From Mariniblastus sp964414815 (lineage in GTDB: Bacteria > Planctomycetota > Planctomycetia > Pirellulales > Pirellulaceae), in assembly GCA_964414815.1 (NCBI GenBank), contig CAYPXY010000021.1, positions 4,843 to 68,842 on the forward strand: a stretch of DNA of 64,000 nt, given 5' to 3'. This document shows, one piece after another, positions 53,805 to 63,695 of the stretch. How positions within the stretch are numbered: the stretch's first letter is position 1; every line of letters begins with the position of its first letter. The position numbers and the translations under genes are program-made. A model generated the notes under the pieces. That model did not search any database and had not been told where the DNA came from. It was given only the letters and a program-made list of their open reading frames with translations.

Positions 53805-54258
53805 AAATCCGACGGATCGGGGAAAACTGGGAACCAAGCGTTCCGTACTGACCGATGGTCGCGGCGCTCCGCTGGGAGTCGAGATCAGCGGAGCCAACAC
53901 GCATGATATTAAACTTCTCAAGGGGACCTTTGACAGTGTCCCGGTAAGACGTCCCCAGCCAACGACGCGAAAGCAGCACGTTTGTCTGGATAAAGGGTAC
54001 GATTCTAAAAAGGTTCGCGTTTTTCTCATCCGGCGTCACTACACGCCCCATGTGAAGTCTCGTGGCCAGGAGCAGAAAGCACATCGCTCGGGTCGAAACA
54101 TCAAACCTCGTCGCTGGGTAGTCGAGCGAACTCATTCCTGGAACAATCGTTTTCGACGTCTTCTCATTCGATGGGAGAAAAAGTCCGAAAACTATCTCGC
54201 TCTGATTCATTTCAGCTTCGCGTTCACGACGCTAAGGATCGCGGAAGTTCTGGGATAG
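53788..54258 (+). CDS. IS5-family transposase, C-terminal frame (orfB)
   Basis: The frame is entered by +1 (or -2) slippage near 53790. It reads TGKNPTDRGKLGTKRS onward with the second catalytic Asp (GANTHD) and the Glu in RWVVERTHSWNNRFRR, completing the DDE triad. No independent start is convincing, so it is given from the slippage point. The two-frame arrangement is usual for IS427-like elements. Confidence 0.8.
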   Translation, partial: GKNTGKNPTDRGKLGTKRSVLTDGRGAPLGVEISGANTHDIKLLKGTFDSVPVRRPQPTTRKQHVCLDKGYDSKKVRVFLIRRHYTPHVKSRGQEQKAHRSGRNIKPRRWVVERTHSWNNRFRRLLIRWEKKSENYLALIHFSFAFTTLRIAEVLG

Positions 54259-54262
54259 GCTC

Positions 54263-54391
54263 TTAGTGAATCAGGGTTGTTTCGAAGCTGATTGGTGATA
54301 AATAGTCTATAGCTGAATGTCGTCTCAAGACGTTGTAGTAGTTGATGTATTCTCTGATTTCTTGAATCGCTTCTTCATTTTGTCGTGAACA
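54263..54391 (-). pseudogene. IS3-family transposase (OrfB) C-terminal fragment
   Basis: Minus-strand reading EEAIQEIREYINYYNVLRRH, then SAIDYLSPISFETTLIH and stop. This is the C-terminal end of IS3 integrase-core transposases (YI.YYN..R.HS...YLSP..FE). Its TAA stop coincides with the TTA target duplication of the neighbouring IS5 element. Only 42 codons remain. Confidence 0.7.
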
Positions 54392-54405
54392 GTTACAGCC
54401 GCTAT

Positions 54406-55686
54406 TTATTTGCCAAGGCGTTCTTCCTGCTCTTTGAGCCATTGCTGGTGTTCGGCTTCAATGGCTTCTTCGAAGTCCGAACGCTCGGGGATGATCAGGC
54501 CCTGGGGATACTGGGCTGTGGGGGCAATATGCCCACCATACTTCCACTCCATCCACCGTTTCAAGTCGGCTTCTGCCGCTTCCAACGATTCACCCTGCTG
54601 TTCGAGAACTTCGATCAGTTTCTTGAGGTGGGTTCCTTCGTTGACGAAGACGTTGTTGGGTTTAGAAAGAAAACTTGCATAGTGAATAGGACGAAGATAG
54701 CACCCGTACGGAGCATAGTCATTTCGGCGTTCGACTTGATGAAACGATTTCGGATTCGCACCGGCTTCGATCAACTGAATGGCCAATTCGCAAGCTTGGT
54801 CAACGTAATTGATGGGAGCATTTCTCAAGTATCGAATCAACAGCGTACAGCCTTCTCCATCGGTGTCGTCCAGTTTGGCTCCTTTGTTGGTCAGCAATGC
54901 CAATCGCTCCTTGGCATCGGGAGCGTTAACACCTGTGCTGAGTAACAAAAACGGTGTCACATCCTTAGAGCCTCCAAAATCAGCCTTCAAATTGGGATCG
55001 CCACCCGACTCGAACACGGACTTGAAGAGCCGGTTGTAGTCATAGGCTGCCGTCAAATGAACGACCGACTTCCTTCCGGTCTCACCGCCTTCGACGCAAA
55101 CGATATTTGGATTGGCACCATGCTTTAAAAGACATTCGAACGGGCGGTAGTCGTCAAAAACATAGCAAGCCATCAAAAGAGGGGTGGTATTGGACCTCCT
55201 TTTCGTCCCCTCGGGAGAAGTCAAATCTCGTCCGGTCGCGTTGACATCCGCTCCTGCTGCGATCAGCCTTTCCATCTCGGCAACGTTTGCGTCGAGGATT
55301 GCTTCACACAGACGAGCTGCCAAGGGATCATCGAACAACCCATCTGGCCTGAATTCGACTTTCTGCTCGGAACGAGTTGGCATGTAAAAAGCGGCGCAGT
55401 GCCAATAAGTATCCACAAAAAACTGCCGCTGTTTATTGATCTCCGGGTCTGATTCTTCAATAAACGAAAAATGGTTTTCGGTGCTGAGAGGGATCTTCTC
55501 CATCAGATCCAACTTCGGACGCCTTCCATTGATCGAGACGGGAAGATCGTCTATGAATTGCCTAGACTTGCTGACTAGCTGACAATGGGATACTGGCAAG
55601 AAAAGTCCTAAGAAAAGGATACAACTCAACATTACTGTTTTAACCAGCCTTACAAAATTCACGAATATCATTTTACACTTCATCAA
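54406..55686 (-). CDS. Exported ankyrin-repeat protein
   Basis: 426 residues. An N-terminal hydrophobic signal (TVMLSCILFLGLFLPVSHC) predicts export. From ~130 there are ankyrin-type repeats: AILDANVAEMERLIAAGADVNA, FECLLKHGANPNI, LFKSVFESGGDPNL, LLTNKGAKLDD and AIQLIEAGANPKS. The C-terminus is charged. It begins 2 bp after the lipase stop, so both come from one mRNA. An export signal on an ankyrin protein immediately after a secreted enzyme suggests it binds or restrains that enzyme; inference only. Confidence 0.8.
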   Translation of the reverse strand: MMKCKMIFVNFVRLVKTVMLSCILFLGLFLPVSHCQLVSKSRQFIDDLPVSINGRRPKLDLMEKIPLSTENHFSFIEESDPEINKQRQFFVDTYWHCAAFYMPTRSEQKVEFRPDGLFDDPLAARLCEAILDANVAEMERLIAAGADVNATGRDLTSPEGTKRRSNTTPLLMACYVFDDYRPFECLLKHGANPNIVCVEGGETGRKSVVHLTAAYDYNRLFKSVFESGGDPNLKADFGGSKDVTPFLLLSTGVNAPDAKERLALLTNKGAKLDDTDGEGCTLLIRYLRNAPINYVDQACELAIQLIEAGANPKSFHQVERRNDYAPYGCYLRPIHYASFLSKPNNVFVNEGTHLKKLIEVLEQQGESLEAAEADLKRWMEWKYGGHIAPTAQYPQGLIIPERSDFEEAIEAEHQQWLKEQEERLGK

Positions 55687-55688
55687 GA

Positions 55689-58600
55689 CTAGCGATCTGT
55701 ATATAAATCTTCTCTAGGACCGAAATGCTGCAGTACGCCATATTGGTAATAGGAATGCGAACTAACTAAGCACTCAAAACCATTCTTTGAATACGCAACA
55801 TTGCTCAGCAACTTGAACCAGGATCGAAAAGCCAAACCGCCCCATGTCCAGATTCCAGCTGTGTCATCGACTCCTAAACTACTAATAACGACGTCCATGA
55901 TTCGGTCTCGTTCTGCAGCGGCATCCCCATGGTCCAGCATTTTTAGCGGACTAAACAGTTGTGCTCTTTGTCCGATCGCTTTAGCAACCTTGGGATACCC
56001 CGCGTCTTGAACAATCGTCAAAATGTCAAGCGAATCAGTGTAGGCAGTCACTAGTGGAGCGGAACCGAAGCCTGTCTCCTCGTCATATCTACTGATCGCT
56101 CCATCATTTTCCTGCCCTGTCATCAGGTTAAAGTTGACGATGGTTTTCCGGTATAGCCCCGCAGCATTAAATGTGATCGCAGAAAAATCAGCCCAGATCG
56201 CTGCGGCACTCGCTAATCCGCCTCCCAGCGAATGTCCGGCAGCAATCAAGTTCAAATTGCCAGAGCTGGCTGTGAATTCCTGGAGAGACCTCTTGGATGC
56301 AAAACCAAGGCGCATCGCCAGATTATATTGATCGCTACCTGAACCGAACGCCTGCCCAAAATTATTCATCCAATCATCCAGTTGGTCAGCATGAGTTCCC
56401 GCGAAACCAAGGATGTAATGATTGGGCCCGCCAATGTAGTCTCGGTATAAACCTGCCGTAAAACCACCGAGTTCCTTTGCGGGTCTGTTCAATAGGACGG
56501 CATCGGCTCCAAATCCAAGAACAGCCAGTTGCTCTGCATCTTGTATTTCCAATCCATAGTTGGGCAAGTCTTCCAGATCATAGACGCCCCCTGAAACCAG
56601 CGATGCTCTCACTTCCTGGCGGTTCAAGATGTCCCAAAATATCGAAAGGGGATCCGTCACGACATAATGAACTTTGTCCTCGAAGTACTGCCCTCCCAAC
56701 GCACCCGAGACTTTTATCACACCCGGTTTGAGGCCTTTTCTTCGAAGCTGAATAAGTGTCTTGATCTTTGTTGTAATTTCGCCCTTGATAGTCCAATCAT
56801 CAATATAGCCTGTCGCACTATTATAGCCCAGTTCGCTCAATCGGTGCGAGTCGATGATCACTTCATTGCCTCTGTAAAGCACGATTCGCCCATAAAACTC
56901 TGGATCACCGAATACGCTGTATTCGACCTTGATGTTGGTAGCAGGATCCATTCCCTTGGGAAGTTGGACCCGGACCCGTTGGTCGGCGTCGGGAACTCCT
57001 GTTTTAACCAGTACTCCAAAATTGTAAGGATGATCTTCCATGAAGTCCTCCCACTCTGATTGCTCCAGTCCGTTTCGATTGTCGCTGTCGATATCCACAT
57101 CGATTCCCAGACCGATGTACCGGAATGAGTCAAAAGCGTACCCGACTACGTCAACTGCGTTTCGATGCCAAACCAGGCTGACCTTGCCGCTGTCCATCGA
57201 CACCACTTCCAGCCAGACCGTAAAAGGCCCCTCGTGTTCCTTGAATTCAGTGGTTTTGAGGATCGGCTCCGTTTTCTCAGCATCAAGCCACAGTCTCACT
57301 TTCTGGGGTTCAAATCCCAGCGTGAAAAAATCGTCGTTGAAATTTAGTTCCTCAGGGATCAGACTTCTGAAGGTGACCTTGTAGGGCTTCTCCGATTGAT
57401 ACGCCAGAAAGGTCCCTGGCTGATCCTCCTTTTCCTCATCAGGCTCTGTTTCAATATCGATGTCGGCCGTCTTGTCAATCAGCGTTGCTGAGTCTTCAGC
57501 ACTGCCAATCCGATAATCCAGCTTCACATACATATTCTCCTGGTGTGGCTTCTTCGTATAGAAACCTTCGACAATTTCAAAGACTACTTTTTCGTCGAGT
57601 TCGTATTCATCGAAGTCCCATTGGTTCAATGCCTGAATTTCAACGTCCGCCCAAGCCTTGCCGGGCGGGATATCCACATAGTACACCGGATCATATTTTT
57701 CTGGAGATACCAACCGCCAACCGGCATGAAACACTTGGGATTGACCCGCCTGCTCGGAGGGCAATCCGGGTGCCACGGTTGCCTGCTTGAACGCCCAATC
57801 ATCCGCCTCTGCCAGACGCTCCCCGGAATCCGGATAATTTGTGGAATCCTTGAAAGCAAAAAAGACTCGTGTTTTATGATCGTATCCGCTCCGATTCATT
57901 CGAGAAAACCGAAATGTGGCTTCGTCATAGTCCTGGTTGTCACGCAGCGGAACCTCGGAAAATACATTGTCGGTCGCTCGAATCAAAACCGTGTCCACAC
58001 CTGGTAATTTCACGCCTTCCGGAAGATGATTCATGTCCCGAATATGAACGGTATCATTCAGACTGCCGTTCCAGATCCCGGATCCGATCAGCGCGTTGAC
58101 TTTGATGGGATCGAAGTGCTCCGTTGCCCCACCTGGATTGACGGCTTCAAGATAGAACGAGACTGTTTCTCCCGCCGCCAAGCCCAAGGAAGCAGCACTG
58201 TACGAGACGTTGGATCGAATCAAATCGGCTTCGGTTCGAAATTCAGATGCATCCTTACGCCACAGCCTGAAAAGCTTGCTTGACCCTGGAGCCATCCCCG
58301 CATCATCAAACTCAAAAACGATCTGATGGCTGCCTCCGCCCAAAGCCGCCAGATTGGCGCTGAGCGTGACTCGAATTTCCTTGAACGATGCACCCGCGAT
58401 TGAGTCAGAATCAACATCCAGATCGATGGATGGAAAATGAATCGTCGCCGTTTTTCCAGACGTTGCATTGACACCATTGCCAACGGGTTGCCGCTGAAAC
58501 AAATGGTCAGGATCGGTGACAAAGAAATCCGCACCGCTGGGAACCGATTCACCCGTCGTCCAGGTGGGATTGGCCAATCGATCGACCCACGCGCGATAAC

Positions 58601-58970
58601 TGTAGCTGGGCAAAGTTGGGGTTGCAGCAACGTGGTTGACTGAAACGCTGTAAGATTCTCCCCGTTTGAAAATCCCCTGAACCCGCTCGACTCCAGGATT
58701 GGATGGAGTGATCGTTTGTCCGCCAACGGTCATGCTCCAGTTTCCGGATTGGTGGTTGCCGTGATCGCCGATGAACATCCATAGAGGGACTTGCATATCA
58801 GCCGGAAGATTGGGCCCGCCCGTGAAATCAACGGCCAGCAGATGTCTTGCTTCGAGTTGTTCGTAGGTAAGTGGATTTGGCTGAGAAGGCGTTCGACTCG
58901 AACGTTTTGAACTTCGTTGGCGATTGGATTTTGTCGAAAACCAACCTGTGACGCGAGGAAGCTTGAACAT
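55689..58970 (-). CDS. Giant secreted protein with class 3 lipase-like domain
   Basis: 1093 residues. The N-terminus is basic with the planctomycete export/sorting tag EQLEARHLLAVDF (38-50). Residues ~50-800 are beta-rich (several Ig/Calx-like segments such as ADVEIQALNQWDFDEYELDEK). The C-terminal ~250 residues contain a lipase 3-like core with the nucleophile elbow AAGHSLGGG (~912-918) and an upstream GFAGTHADQLDDWMNNF, typical of this family. Probably secreted or surface-bound and acting on lipids. Transcribed with the ankyrin gene 2 bp downstream. Confidence 0.8.
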   Translation of the reverse strand: MFKLPRVTGWFSTKSNRQRSSKRSSRTPSQPNPLTYEQLEARHLLAVDFTGGPNLPADMQVPLWMFIGDHGNHQSGNWSMTVGGQTITPSNPGVERVQGIFKRGESYSVSVNHVAATPTLPSYSYRAWVDRLANPTWTTGESVPSGADFFVTDPDHLFQRQPVGNGVNATSGKTATIHFPSIDLDVDSDSIAGASFKEIRVTLSANLAALGGGSHQIVFEFDDAGMAPGSSKLFRLWRKDASEFRTEADLIRSNVSYSAASLGLAAGETVSFYLEAVNPGGATEHFDPIKVNALIGSGIWNGSLNDTVHIRDMNHLPEGVKLPGVDTVLIRATDNVFSEVPLRDNQDYDEATFRFSRMNRSGYDHKTRVFFAFKDSTNYPDSGERLAEADDWAFKQATVAPGLPSEQAGQSQVFHAGWRLVSPEKYDPVYYVDIPPGKAWADVEIQALNQWDFDEYELDEKVVFEIVEGFYTKKPHQENMYVKLDYRIGSAEDSATLIDKTADIDIETEPDEEKEDQPGTFLAYQSEKPYKVTFRSLIPEELNFNDDFFTLGFEPQKVRLWLDAEKTEPILKTTEFKEHEGPFTVWLEVVSMDSGKVSLVWHRNAVDVVGYAFDSFRYIGLGIDVDIDSDNRNGLEQSEWEDFMEDHPYNFGVLVKTGVPDADQRVRVQLPKGMDPATNIKVEYSVFGDPEFYGRIVLYRGNEVIIDSHRLSELGYNSATGYIDDWTIKGEITTKIKTLIQLRRKGLKPGVIKVSGALGGQYFEDKVHYVVTDPLSIFWDILNRQEVRASLVSGGVYDLEDLPNYGLEIQDAEQLAVLGFGADAVLLNRPAKELGGFTAGLYRDYIGGPNHYILGFAGTHADQLDDWMNNFGQAFGSGSDQYNLAMRLGFASKRSLQEFTASSGNLNLIAAGHSLGGGLASAAAIWADFSAITFNAAGLYRKTIVNFNLMTGQENDGAISRYDEETGFGSAPLVTAYTDSLDILTIVQDAGYPKVAKAIGQRAQLFSPLKMLDHGDAAAERDRIMDVVISSLGVDDTAGIWTWGGLAFRSWFKLLSNVAYSKNGFECLVSSHSYYQYGVLQHFGPREDLYTDR

Positions 58971-59251
58971 CTCAGTACCTCTTTGATCAAAAGAGTGGAA
59001 GTGAAACTCGAAGCAGATTCCCTCAAACTAGCCCTGCCATTGTGCGTTGTCAATCATGAAAAAAGTAGTTTTCAAAACTTTTTCTGAAGCCCGTTTTACG
59101 AGAGAAACCGTGTTAAACTCAGCATGCGATTGGCACAAGAATTGCGAGCGGGCATCGGCAAAGTGTGAAACCAAATGCTACCCATCAAGCCCAACCACTC
59201 TGGAACGCGTCAGGATGGTAATCCGATCTTCATCTGGTTACACTTATAGTT

Positions 59252-60697
59252 ATGAATACGCCTTTCTCCCGTCGTCAGTTTTTTACTACCGGTACTCACC
59301 TGTTGGGGGGCGCAGCACTAACCAACCTTTTGTTGTCCGAAAACGTTCTCGGTTCGGCCCTGCCGAGGATTGGCCACGATCCTGTTGGACCGCACTTTGC
59401 GCCGAAGGCAAAGCGGGTGATCTATTTACACATGGTCGGCGGACCGTCGCAAATGGATCTGTTCGACTTTAAGCCTCAGATGAAGGATTGGTACGACAAG
59501 GATCTGCCCGACTCCATCCGGCAGGGCCAGCGTCTGACCACGATGACCAGCGGCCAAACCCGATTTCCGATCGCGCCCTCCAAATTCAAGTTCTCTCAAG
59601 AGGGCCAGTGCGGAATGTGGATGAACACAGAGCTGCTGCCGTGGCTGGCCAAGAAAGCCGATGAAATCTGCTGGATGCGCAGCCTTCACACCGAAGCCAT
59701 CAATCACGAACCCGCAATTGCTGCCATGCAAACCGGTAATCAAGTCACCGGTCGCGCCTGCCTCGGTTCCTGGGCCTCGTATGGGCTGGGTTCGATGAAT
59801 CAGGATTTGCCCGCGTTCGTCGTGCTGGTTGCTATCCCGACCAATCGCGATCAGGAACAGGCCATCTCGTCTCGACTCTGGAGCAGCGGCTACCTGCCCG
59901 GCGAACATGCGGGCGTATCGCTCCGAAGCAAGGGAGACCCGATCCTGTTCATCAATAATCCGCCCGGCGTCAACAGCGACATCCGCTACAAGACCATTGA
60001 GGGAATCAACCGTCTCAACGAACTCAATCATCAAACGTTTGGCGATCCAGAAACGCAAACCCGCATTCGCCAGTACGAGATGGCGTTTCGCATGCAGGCC
60101 AGCGTACCCGAGCTGACCGATCTCTCGACGGAATCTGAAGCCACCTTTGAACTGTACGGACCAGAGGCCAAGAAACCGGGAACGTTCGCGAATGTTGCCT
60201 TGATGGCAAGACGGCTTTGCGAACGCGGCGTGCGATTCGTGCAGGTATATTTGAACAACTGGGATCATCACGCCAACGTCGGCGGTCGGATGCCGTCGCA
60301 ATGCAAAGACATTGATCAAGCGTGCTATGGGCTGCTGGAAGACTTGAAGCAGCGAGGCTTGCTGGAAGACACGCTGGTCATCTGGGGAGGCGAGTTCGGA
60401 AGGACCATCTATTCGCAAGGCGGACTATCGACGGAGAACTATGGTCGCGATCATCATCCGCGTTGCTTCACGATGTGGATGGCTGGCGGCGGTGCGAAAG
60501 GTGGGACGATCTATGGCGAGACCGACGATTTTTCGTACAACATCGTCAAAGACCCGATCCATGTTCGTGACTTCCACGCCACGATTCTGCATTTGCTGGG
60601 CTTCGATCATGAACGACTGATCTATAAACATCAGGGACTCGATCAGAAATTGACGGGAGTCGAACCGGCAAGGGTAATCCGGGAATTGATAGGATGA
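59252..60697 (+). CDS. DUF1501 Tat-exported protein
   Basis: 481 residues. A twin-arginine signal (SRRQFFTTG followed by LLGGAALTNLL) directs folded export. The body is the planctomycete DUF1501 (sulfatase-like alkaline-phosphatase fold): HMVGGPSQMDLFD, WGGEFGRT, NYGRDHHPRCF and RDFHATILHLLG are characteristic. Family members sit next to DUF1549/DUF1553 genes, but none adjoins here. Substrate unknown. Confidence 0.9.
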   Translation: MNTPFSRRQFFTTGTHLLGGAALTNLLLSENVLGSALPRIGHDPVGPHFAPKAKRVIYLHMVGGPSQMDLFDFKPQMKDWYDKDLPDSIRQGQRLTTMTSGQTRFPIAPSKFKFSQEGQCGMWMNTELLPWLAKKADEICWMRSLHTEAINHEPAIAAMQTGNQVTGRACLGSWASYGLGSMNQDLPAFVVLVAIPTNRDQEQAISSRLWSSGYLPGEHAGVSLRSKGDPILFINNPPGVNSDIRYKTIEGINRLNELNHQTFGDPETQTRIRQYEMAFRMQASVPELTDLSTESEATFELYGPEAKKPGTFANVALMARRLCERGVRFVQVYLNNWDHHANVGGRMPSQCKDIDQACYGLLEDLKQRGLLEDTLVIWGGEFGRTIYSQGGLSTENYGRDHHPRCFTMWMAGGGAKGGTIYGETDDFSYNIVKDPIHVRDFHATILHLLGFDHERLIYKHQGLDQKLTGVEPARVIRELIG

Positions 60698-60811
60698 TGT
60701 AGCTGGGAATAGACGTTGTTGGTTGCCCAGCATCCAGTATCGGGTACAATTCAAGTATGAATATTATTTAGCAACTACTACCTCCCCCACACCAAAAATT
60801 GGCGATACTGA

Positions 60812-61033
60812 ATGACCCAAAAACTAACCGCAATTATTCATCGTGAAGGAGATGGTTTTGTTGCACTGTGCCCTGAGCTGGATATTGCCAGCCAAGGCGA
60901 CACAGTCGTCGAAGCACGCGAAAACCTTCGCGAGGCGCTGGAACTATTTTTCGAAAGTGCATCTCCTTCCGAAATCAAGGAAAGGCTAGGCGAAGAGGTA
61001 TTCGTTACTCAAATCGAGGTAACGTGTGGGTAA
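60812..61033 (+). CDS. hicB: HicB-family antitoxin
   Basis: 73 residues with the partial RNase H-like HicB fold: EGDGFVALCPELDIASQGDT and EARENLREALELFF. No C-terminal DNA-binding domain is evident. It comes before the toxin, with which it overlaps by 8 bp. Confidence 0.9.
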   Translation: MTQKLTAIIHREGDGFVALCPELDIASQGDTVVEARENLREALELFFESASPSEIKERLGEEVFVTQIEVTCG

Positions 61034-61247
61034 GCTGAAGCAGTTGTCAGGGACAGAAGTTTGTGCAATCCTGACTCAGCAGGGCTTTTCGCAGGTCCGT
61101 CAACGTGGAAGCCACATCGTCATGCAGTGTCAGACCGAAAGCGGAACAACCACGGTGGTCGTTCCCGATCACAAGCAAGTTCGCATGGGAACATTGCGGT
61201 CGATTATTCGGCAGTCGGGATTGCCGCGGGACGTGTTTGAAGTCTGA
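61026..61247 (+). CDS. hicA: HicA-family mRNA interferase toxin
   Basis: 73 residues from a GTG at 61026, inside the end of hicB. It has the double-stranded-RNA-binding-like HicA fold with the catalytic His in RGSHIVM and the terminal LRSIIRQSGL helix. Intact toxin; together with HicB a complete type II module. Confidence 0.9.
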   Translation: MGKLKQLSGTEVCAILTQQGFSQVRQRGSHIVMQCQTESGTTTVVVPDHKQVRMGTLRSIIRQSGLPRDVFEV

Positions 61248-61272
61248 CGGTGCCAATACGACTTCGAACGGC

Positions 61273-62079
61273 CTACACCACATGCCTACGCACAATCTCC
61301 AGCAACCCGTCGTGCAAATAGCCGTTCGTTGCCAGTACCGAAGTTTTGGCTAAAGGCAACTCCGCCCCTTCGCAAGTGGTGATCCTGCCACCGGCTTCTT
61401 CGAGAAACAGCCTTGCGGCGGCAAAGTCCCACGGCTGAAGCTGGAACTCGAAGTACCCACCATACCGGCCAACTCCCACATAGGCGATATCCAGTGCCGC
61501 CGCGCCGATCCGCCGAACACCTTGTACCTGGTGCTCGAAGCAGTCACCGATCGCGGCCAGCGTCAATCGCATTCGCGATCCTCGGTCATAGTAAAAACCA
61601 ACCCCCAGCAAAGTCTCCGACAACTGGCGGTGCTGATTGACCTTGGCCCGGCTGCCATTGTAAAACGCACCGTTCCCCCGTTGGCAAACAAACTCATCGT
61701 TCAGTTCGGGATTGACTAAGCAACCGCACTGTGCCACACCGTCGCGATAATAGGCCACCGAAACAGCGTAGTGAGGAATCCCGTTAGCAAAATTGTTGGT
61801 GCCGTCGACCGGATCGATGACCCACAGATGTTCTGCTTCGATTTGAGTCGTCTGACTTTCCTCTGCCATGAACTGATGGTCGGGGAAGTTTTCGCGGATG
61901 ATCTCGATAATGGCCTGTTCCGCTTCGACATCGGCCTTGGTCACCAGCCCAAGACTACCGCCGAACTCGCTTGACTTTTTCTCAATCCCTGCCGTCGCCA
62001 GATTCGCAAAATAGGCTTTGGCAATGCGGCCGCCTTCTTTCGCCGCATCCCGGGCGACCGTCAGTTCTTTTGATAGCAT
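61273..62079 (-). CDS. Inositol monophosphatase-family phosphatase
   Basis: 268 residues. Metal-site motifs are intact: EES in FMAEES, WVIDPVDGTNNF, and QPWDFAAARLFLEEAGG. The family covers inositol-1-phosphatase, histidinol-phosphatase (HisN) and 3'-phosphoadenosine phosphatases; the sequence alone does not decide. Cytoplasmic, no signal. Convergent with hicA, 25 bp apart. Confidence 0.9.
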   Translation of the reverse strand: MLSKELTVARDAAKEGGRIAKAYFANLATAGIEKKSSEFGGSLGLVTKADVEAEQAIIEIIRENFPDHQFMAEESQTTQIEAEHLWVIDPVDGTNNFANGIPHYAVSVAYYRDGVAQCGCLVNPELNDEFVCQRGNGAFYNGSRAKVNQHRQLSETLLGVGFYYDRGSRMRLTLAAIGDCFEHQVQGVRRIGAAALDIAYVGVGRYGGYFEFQLQPWDFAAARLFLEEAGGRITTCEGAELPLAKTSVLATNGYLHDGLLEIVRRHVV

Positions 62080-62225
62080 CGTCCAGTATTTCGCTTGTTT
62101 TGGATAGGGAATGGGTTACAGTTGAATCGGCATACTAACATGAACCGAAGACGAGGGGTAGAACCGTGGGTTCGAGCGTGCTATCCAGCTCCATTTGAAA
62201 ATCAATTCGTCACAAAGCACTCGAC

Positions 62226-63695
62226 ATGAAATATCCTCCCGTTCAAAATTTCATCAACGGGCAGTTGGTGGATTCATCTTCAGGCTCTTCTACGAGTAAA
62301 AGGCTCGCCGTCATTTCACCTGTCGACGGGAGCCCATTGTCCACAGTGCCGCTATCGAATGCCAAAGACCTCGACGATGCGGTGCAGGCCGCCAAGTCGG
62401 CCTTTCGTGGCTGGAGCCGAACCCCCATCAAGGAACGCGTTCAAGTTTTCTTCAAGTACAAAACGTTGCTGGAACAGAATCTGCAGGAACTGGCCCAATT
62501 GGTTCATGAAGAAAACGGCAAGACCTATGCCGAAGGCGTCGCGGAAATCGAAAAGTGTATTGAGCTGACCGAATTTGCCTGCTCGCTTCCTCAACTCGTG
62601 ACCGGTGAAGTACTGGAAGTCAGCAAAGGCGTCGAATGTCGCACCGAACATGTGCCACTGGGCGTCGTCGCCAGTATCGTGCCGTTCAACTTTCCATCGA
62701 TGGTGCCGAACTGGACGATCCCGAACGCGATCGCGCTCGGCAACTGTATGATCATGAAGCCCTCCGAAAAAGTTCCGCTCAGTTGCGTCCGCCTCGCACA
62801 GTTACTACAAAAGGCCGGTTTGCCAGATGGCGTTTTCAACATCGTCAACGGTGATGCAGAAATCGTGAACGCGATCTGTGACCATCCCGATATCGAAGCG
62901 GTCTCCTTTGTCGGCTCAACCCGAATCGCGAAACTCGTCTACCAACGGGCGACATCGAACTTAAAACGGGCACTGGCCTTGGGCGGTGCAAAGAACCATT
63001 TGGTCGTATTGCCCGATGCAAAACCTGAGATGACGGCTCAGAATGTCGCCGCGAGCATGACGGGTTGCGCGGGGCAGCGCTGCATGGCCGCCTCTGCCAT
63101 GGTGGCCGTGGGAGACGTGAACCCGATCATCGACAAGATCTGTGACGAAGCCCGAAAAATCGTACCGGGTCAAAACCTGGGCGCCGTGATCAGCCCGGAA
63201 GCCAAAGAGCGCATCGAACGTTACATCACCGAAGCCGAAGAACAGGGTGCCAAGGTTCTCGTCGATGGGCGCGGAGCTTCGGTGAGCGGCAAAGAAAACG
63301 GAACCTATGTCGGTCCCACTGTGATCGATCATGTCCAACCTGAGATGGCCGTCGCGCAGGAGGAAATTTTTGGGCCGGTGATCTCCATCATTCGAACCCA
63401 CTCGCTCGACGAAGCGATTGCCATCGAAAATTCGAATCCCTACGGTAACGCCGCCGCCGTGTTTACTCAGAACGGAGGGCTGGCCCGATATGTGATTGAT
63501 AGGGCCAACGCCGGTATGATCGGCGTTAACGTGGGGGTTCCCGTCCCTCGCGAGCCGTTTTCGTTTGGCGGATGGAACGAAAGCAAGTTCGGCGTGGGCG
63601 ACATCAACGGAAAAAGCTCGATTGAGTTTTGGACGAAACTAAAGAAAAGCACTATCAAATGGAACCCGGAAGCGGGAGTCAACTGGATGTCGTGA
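62226..63695 (+). CDS. mmsA: CoA-acylating methylmalonate-semialdehyde dehydrogenase
   Basis: 489 residues, full length. ALDH family with the MMSDH-specific catalytic segment GCAGQRCMAAS (Cys nucleophile), IVPFNFPSMVPNWTIP, and SFVGSTRIA. The usual ALDH general-base Glu region is replaced by LALGGAKNHLVV, as expected for this CoA-dependent class. It oxidises methylmalonate semialdehyde (valine/inositol catabolism) to propionyl-CoA; malonate semialdehyde is also used. The inositol phosphatase-family neighbour on the opposite strand may or may not be related. Confidence 0.92.
   Translation: MKYPPVQNFINGQLVDSSSGSSTSKRLAVISPVDGSPLSTVPLSNAKDLDDAVQAAKSAFRGWSRTPIKERVQVFFKYKTLLEQNLQELAQLVHEENGKTYAEGVAEIEKCIELTEFACSLPQLVTGEVLEVSKGVECRTEHVPLGVVASIVPFNFPSMVPNWTIPNAIALGNCMIMKPSEKVPLSCVRLAQLLQKAGLPDGVFNIVNGDAEIVNAICDHPDIEAVSFVGSTRIAKLVYQRATSNLKRALALGGAKNHLVVLPDAKPEMTAQNVAASMTGCAGQRCMAASAMVAVGDVNPIIDKICDEARKIVPGQNLGAVISPEAKERIERYITEAEEQGAKVLVDGRGASVSGKENGTYVGPTVIDHVQPEMAVAQEEIFGPVISIIRTHSLDEAIAIENSNPYGNAAAVFTQNGGLARYVIDRANAGMIGVNVGVPVPREPFSFGGWNESKFGVGDINGKSSIEFWTKLKKSTIKWNPEAGVNWMS

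Larger units (their letters stand above)
53345..54262 (+). mobile_element. IS5-family (IS427-like) insertion sequence with intact ends
   Basis: 918 bp. Terminal inverted repeats GAGCCTATCCCATAA (left) and TTCTGGGATAGGCTC (right) match at 14 of 15 positions. A 3-bp target duplication TTA flanks both ends (53342-53344 and 54263-54265). The transposase is split in two frames. It has inserted at the stop codon of an older IS3-type transposase fragment. Probably a recent and potentially active copy. Confidence 0.9.

Noticed and set aside
59426..60418. 330-codon open frame antisense to the DUF1501 gene
   Set aside because: Lies entirely within a strongly recognised gene on the other strand; composition follows the antisense of that gene.
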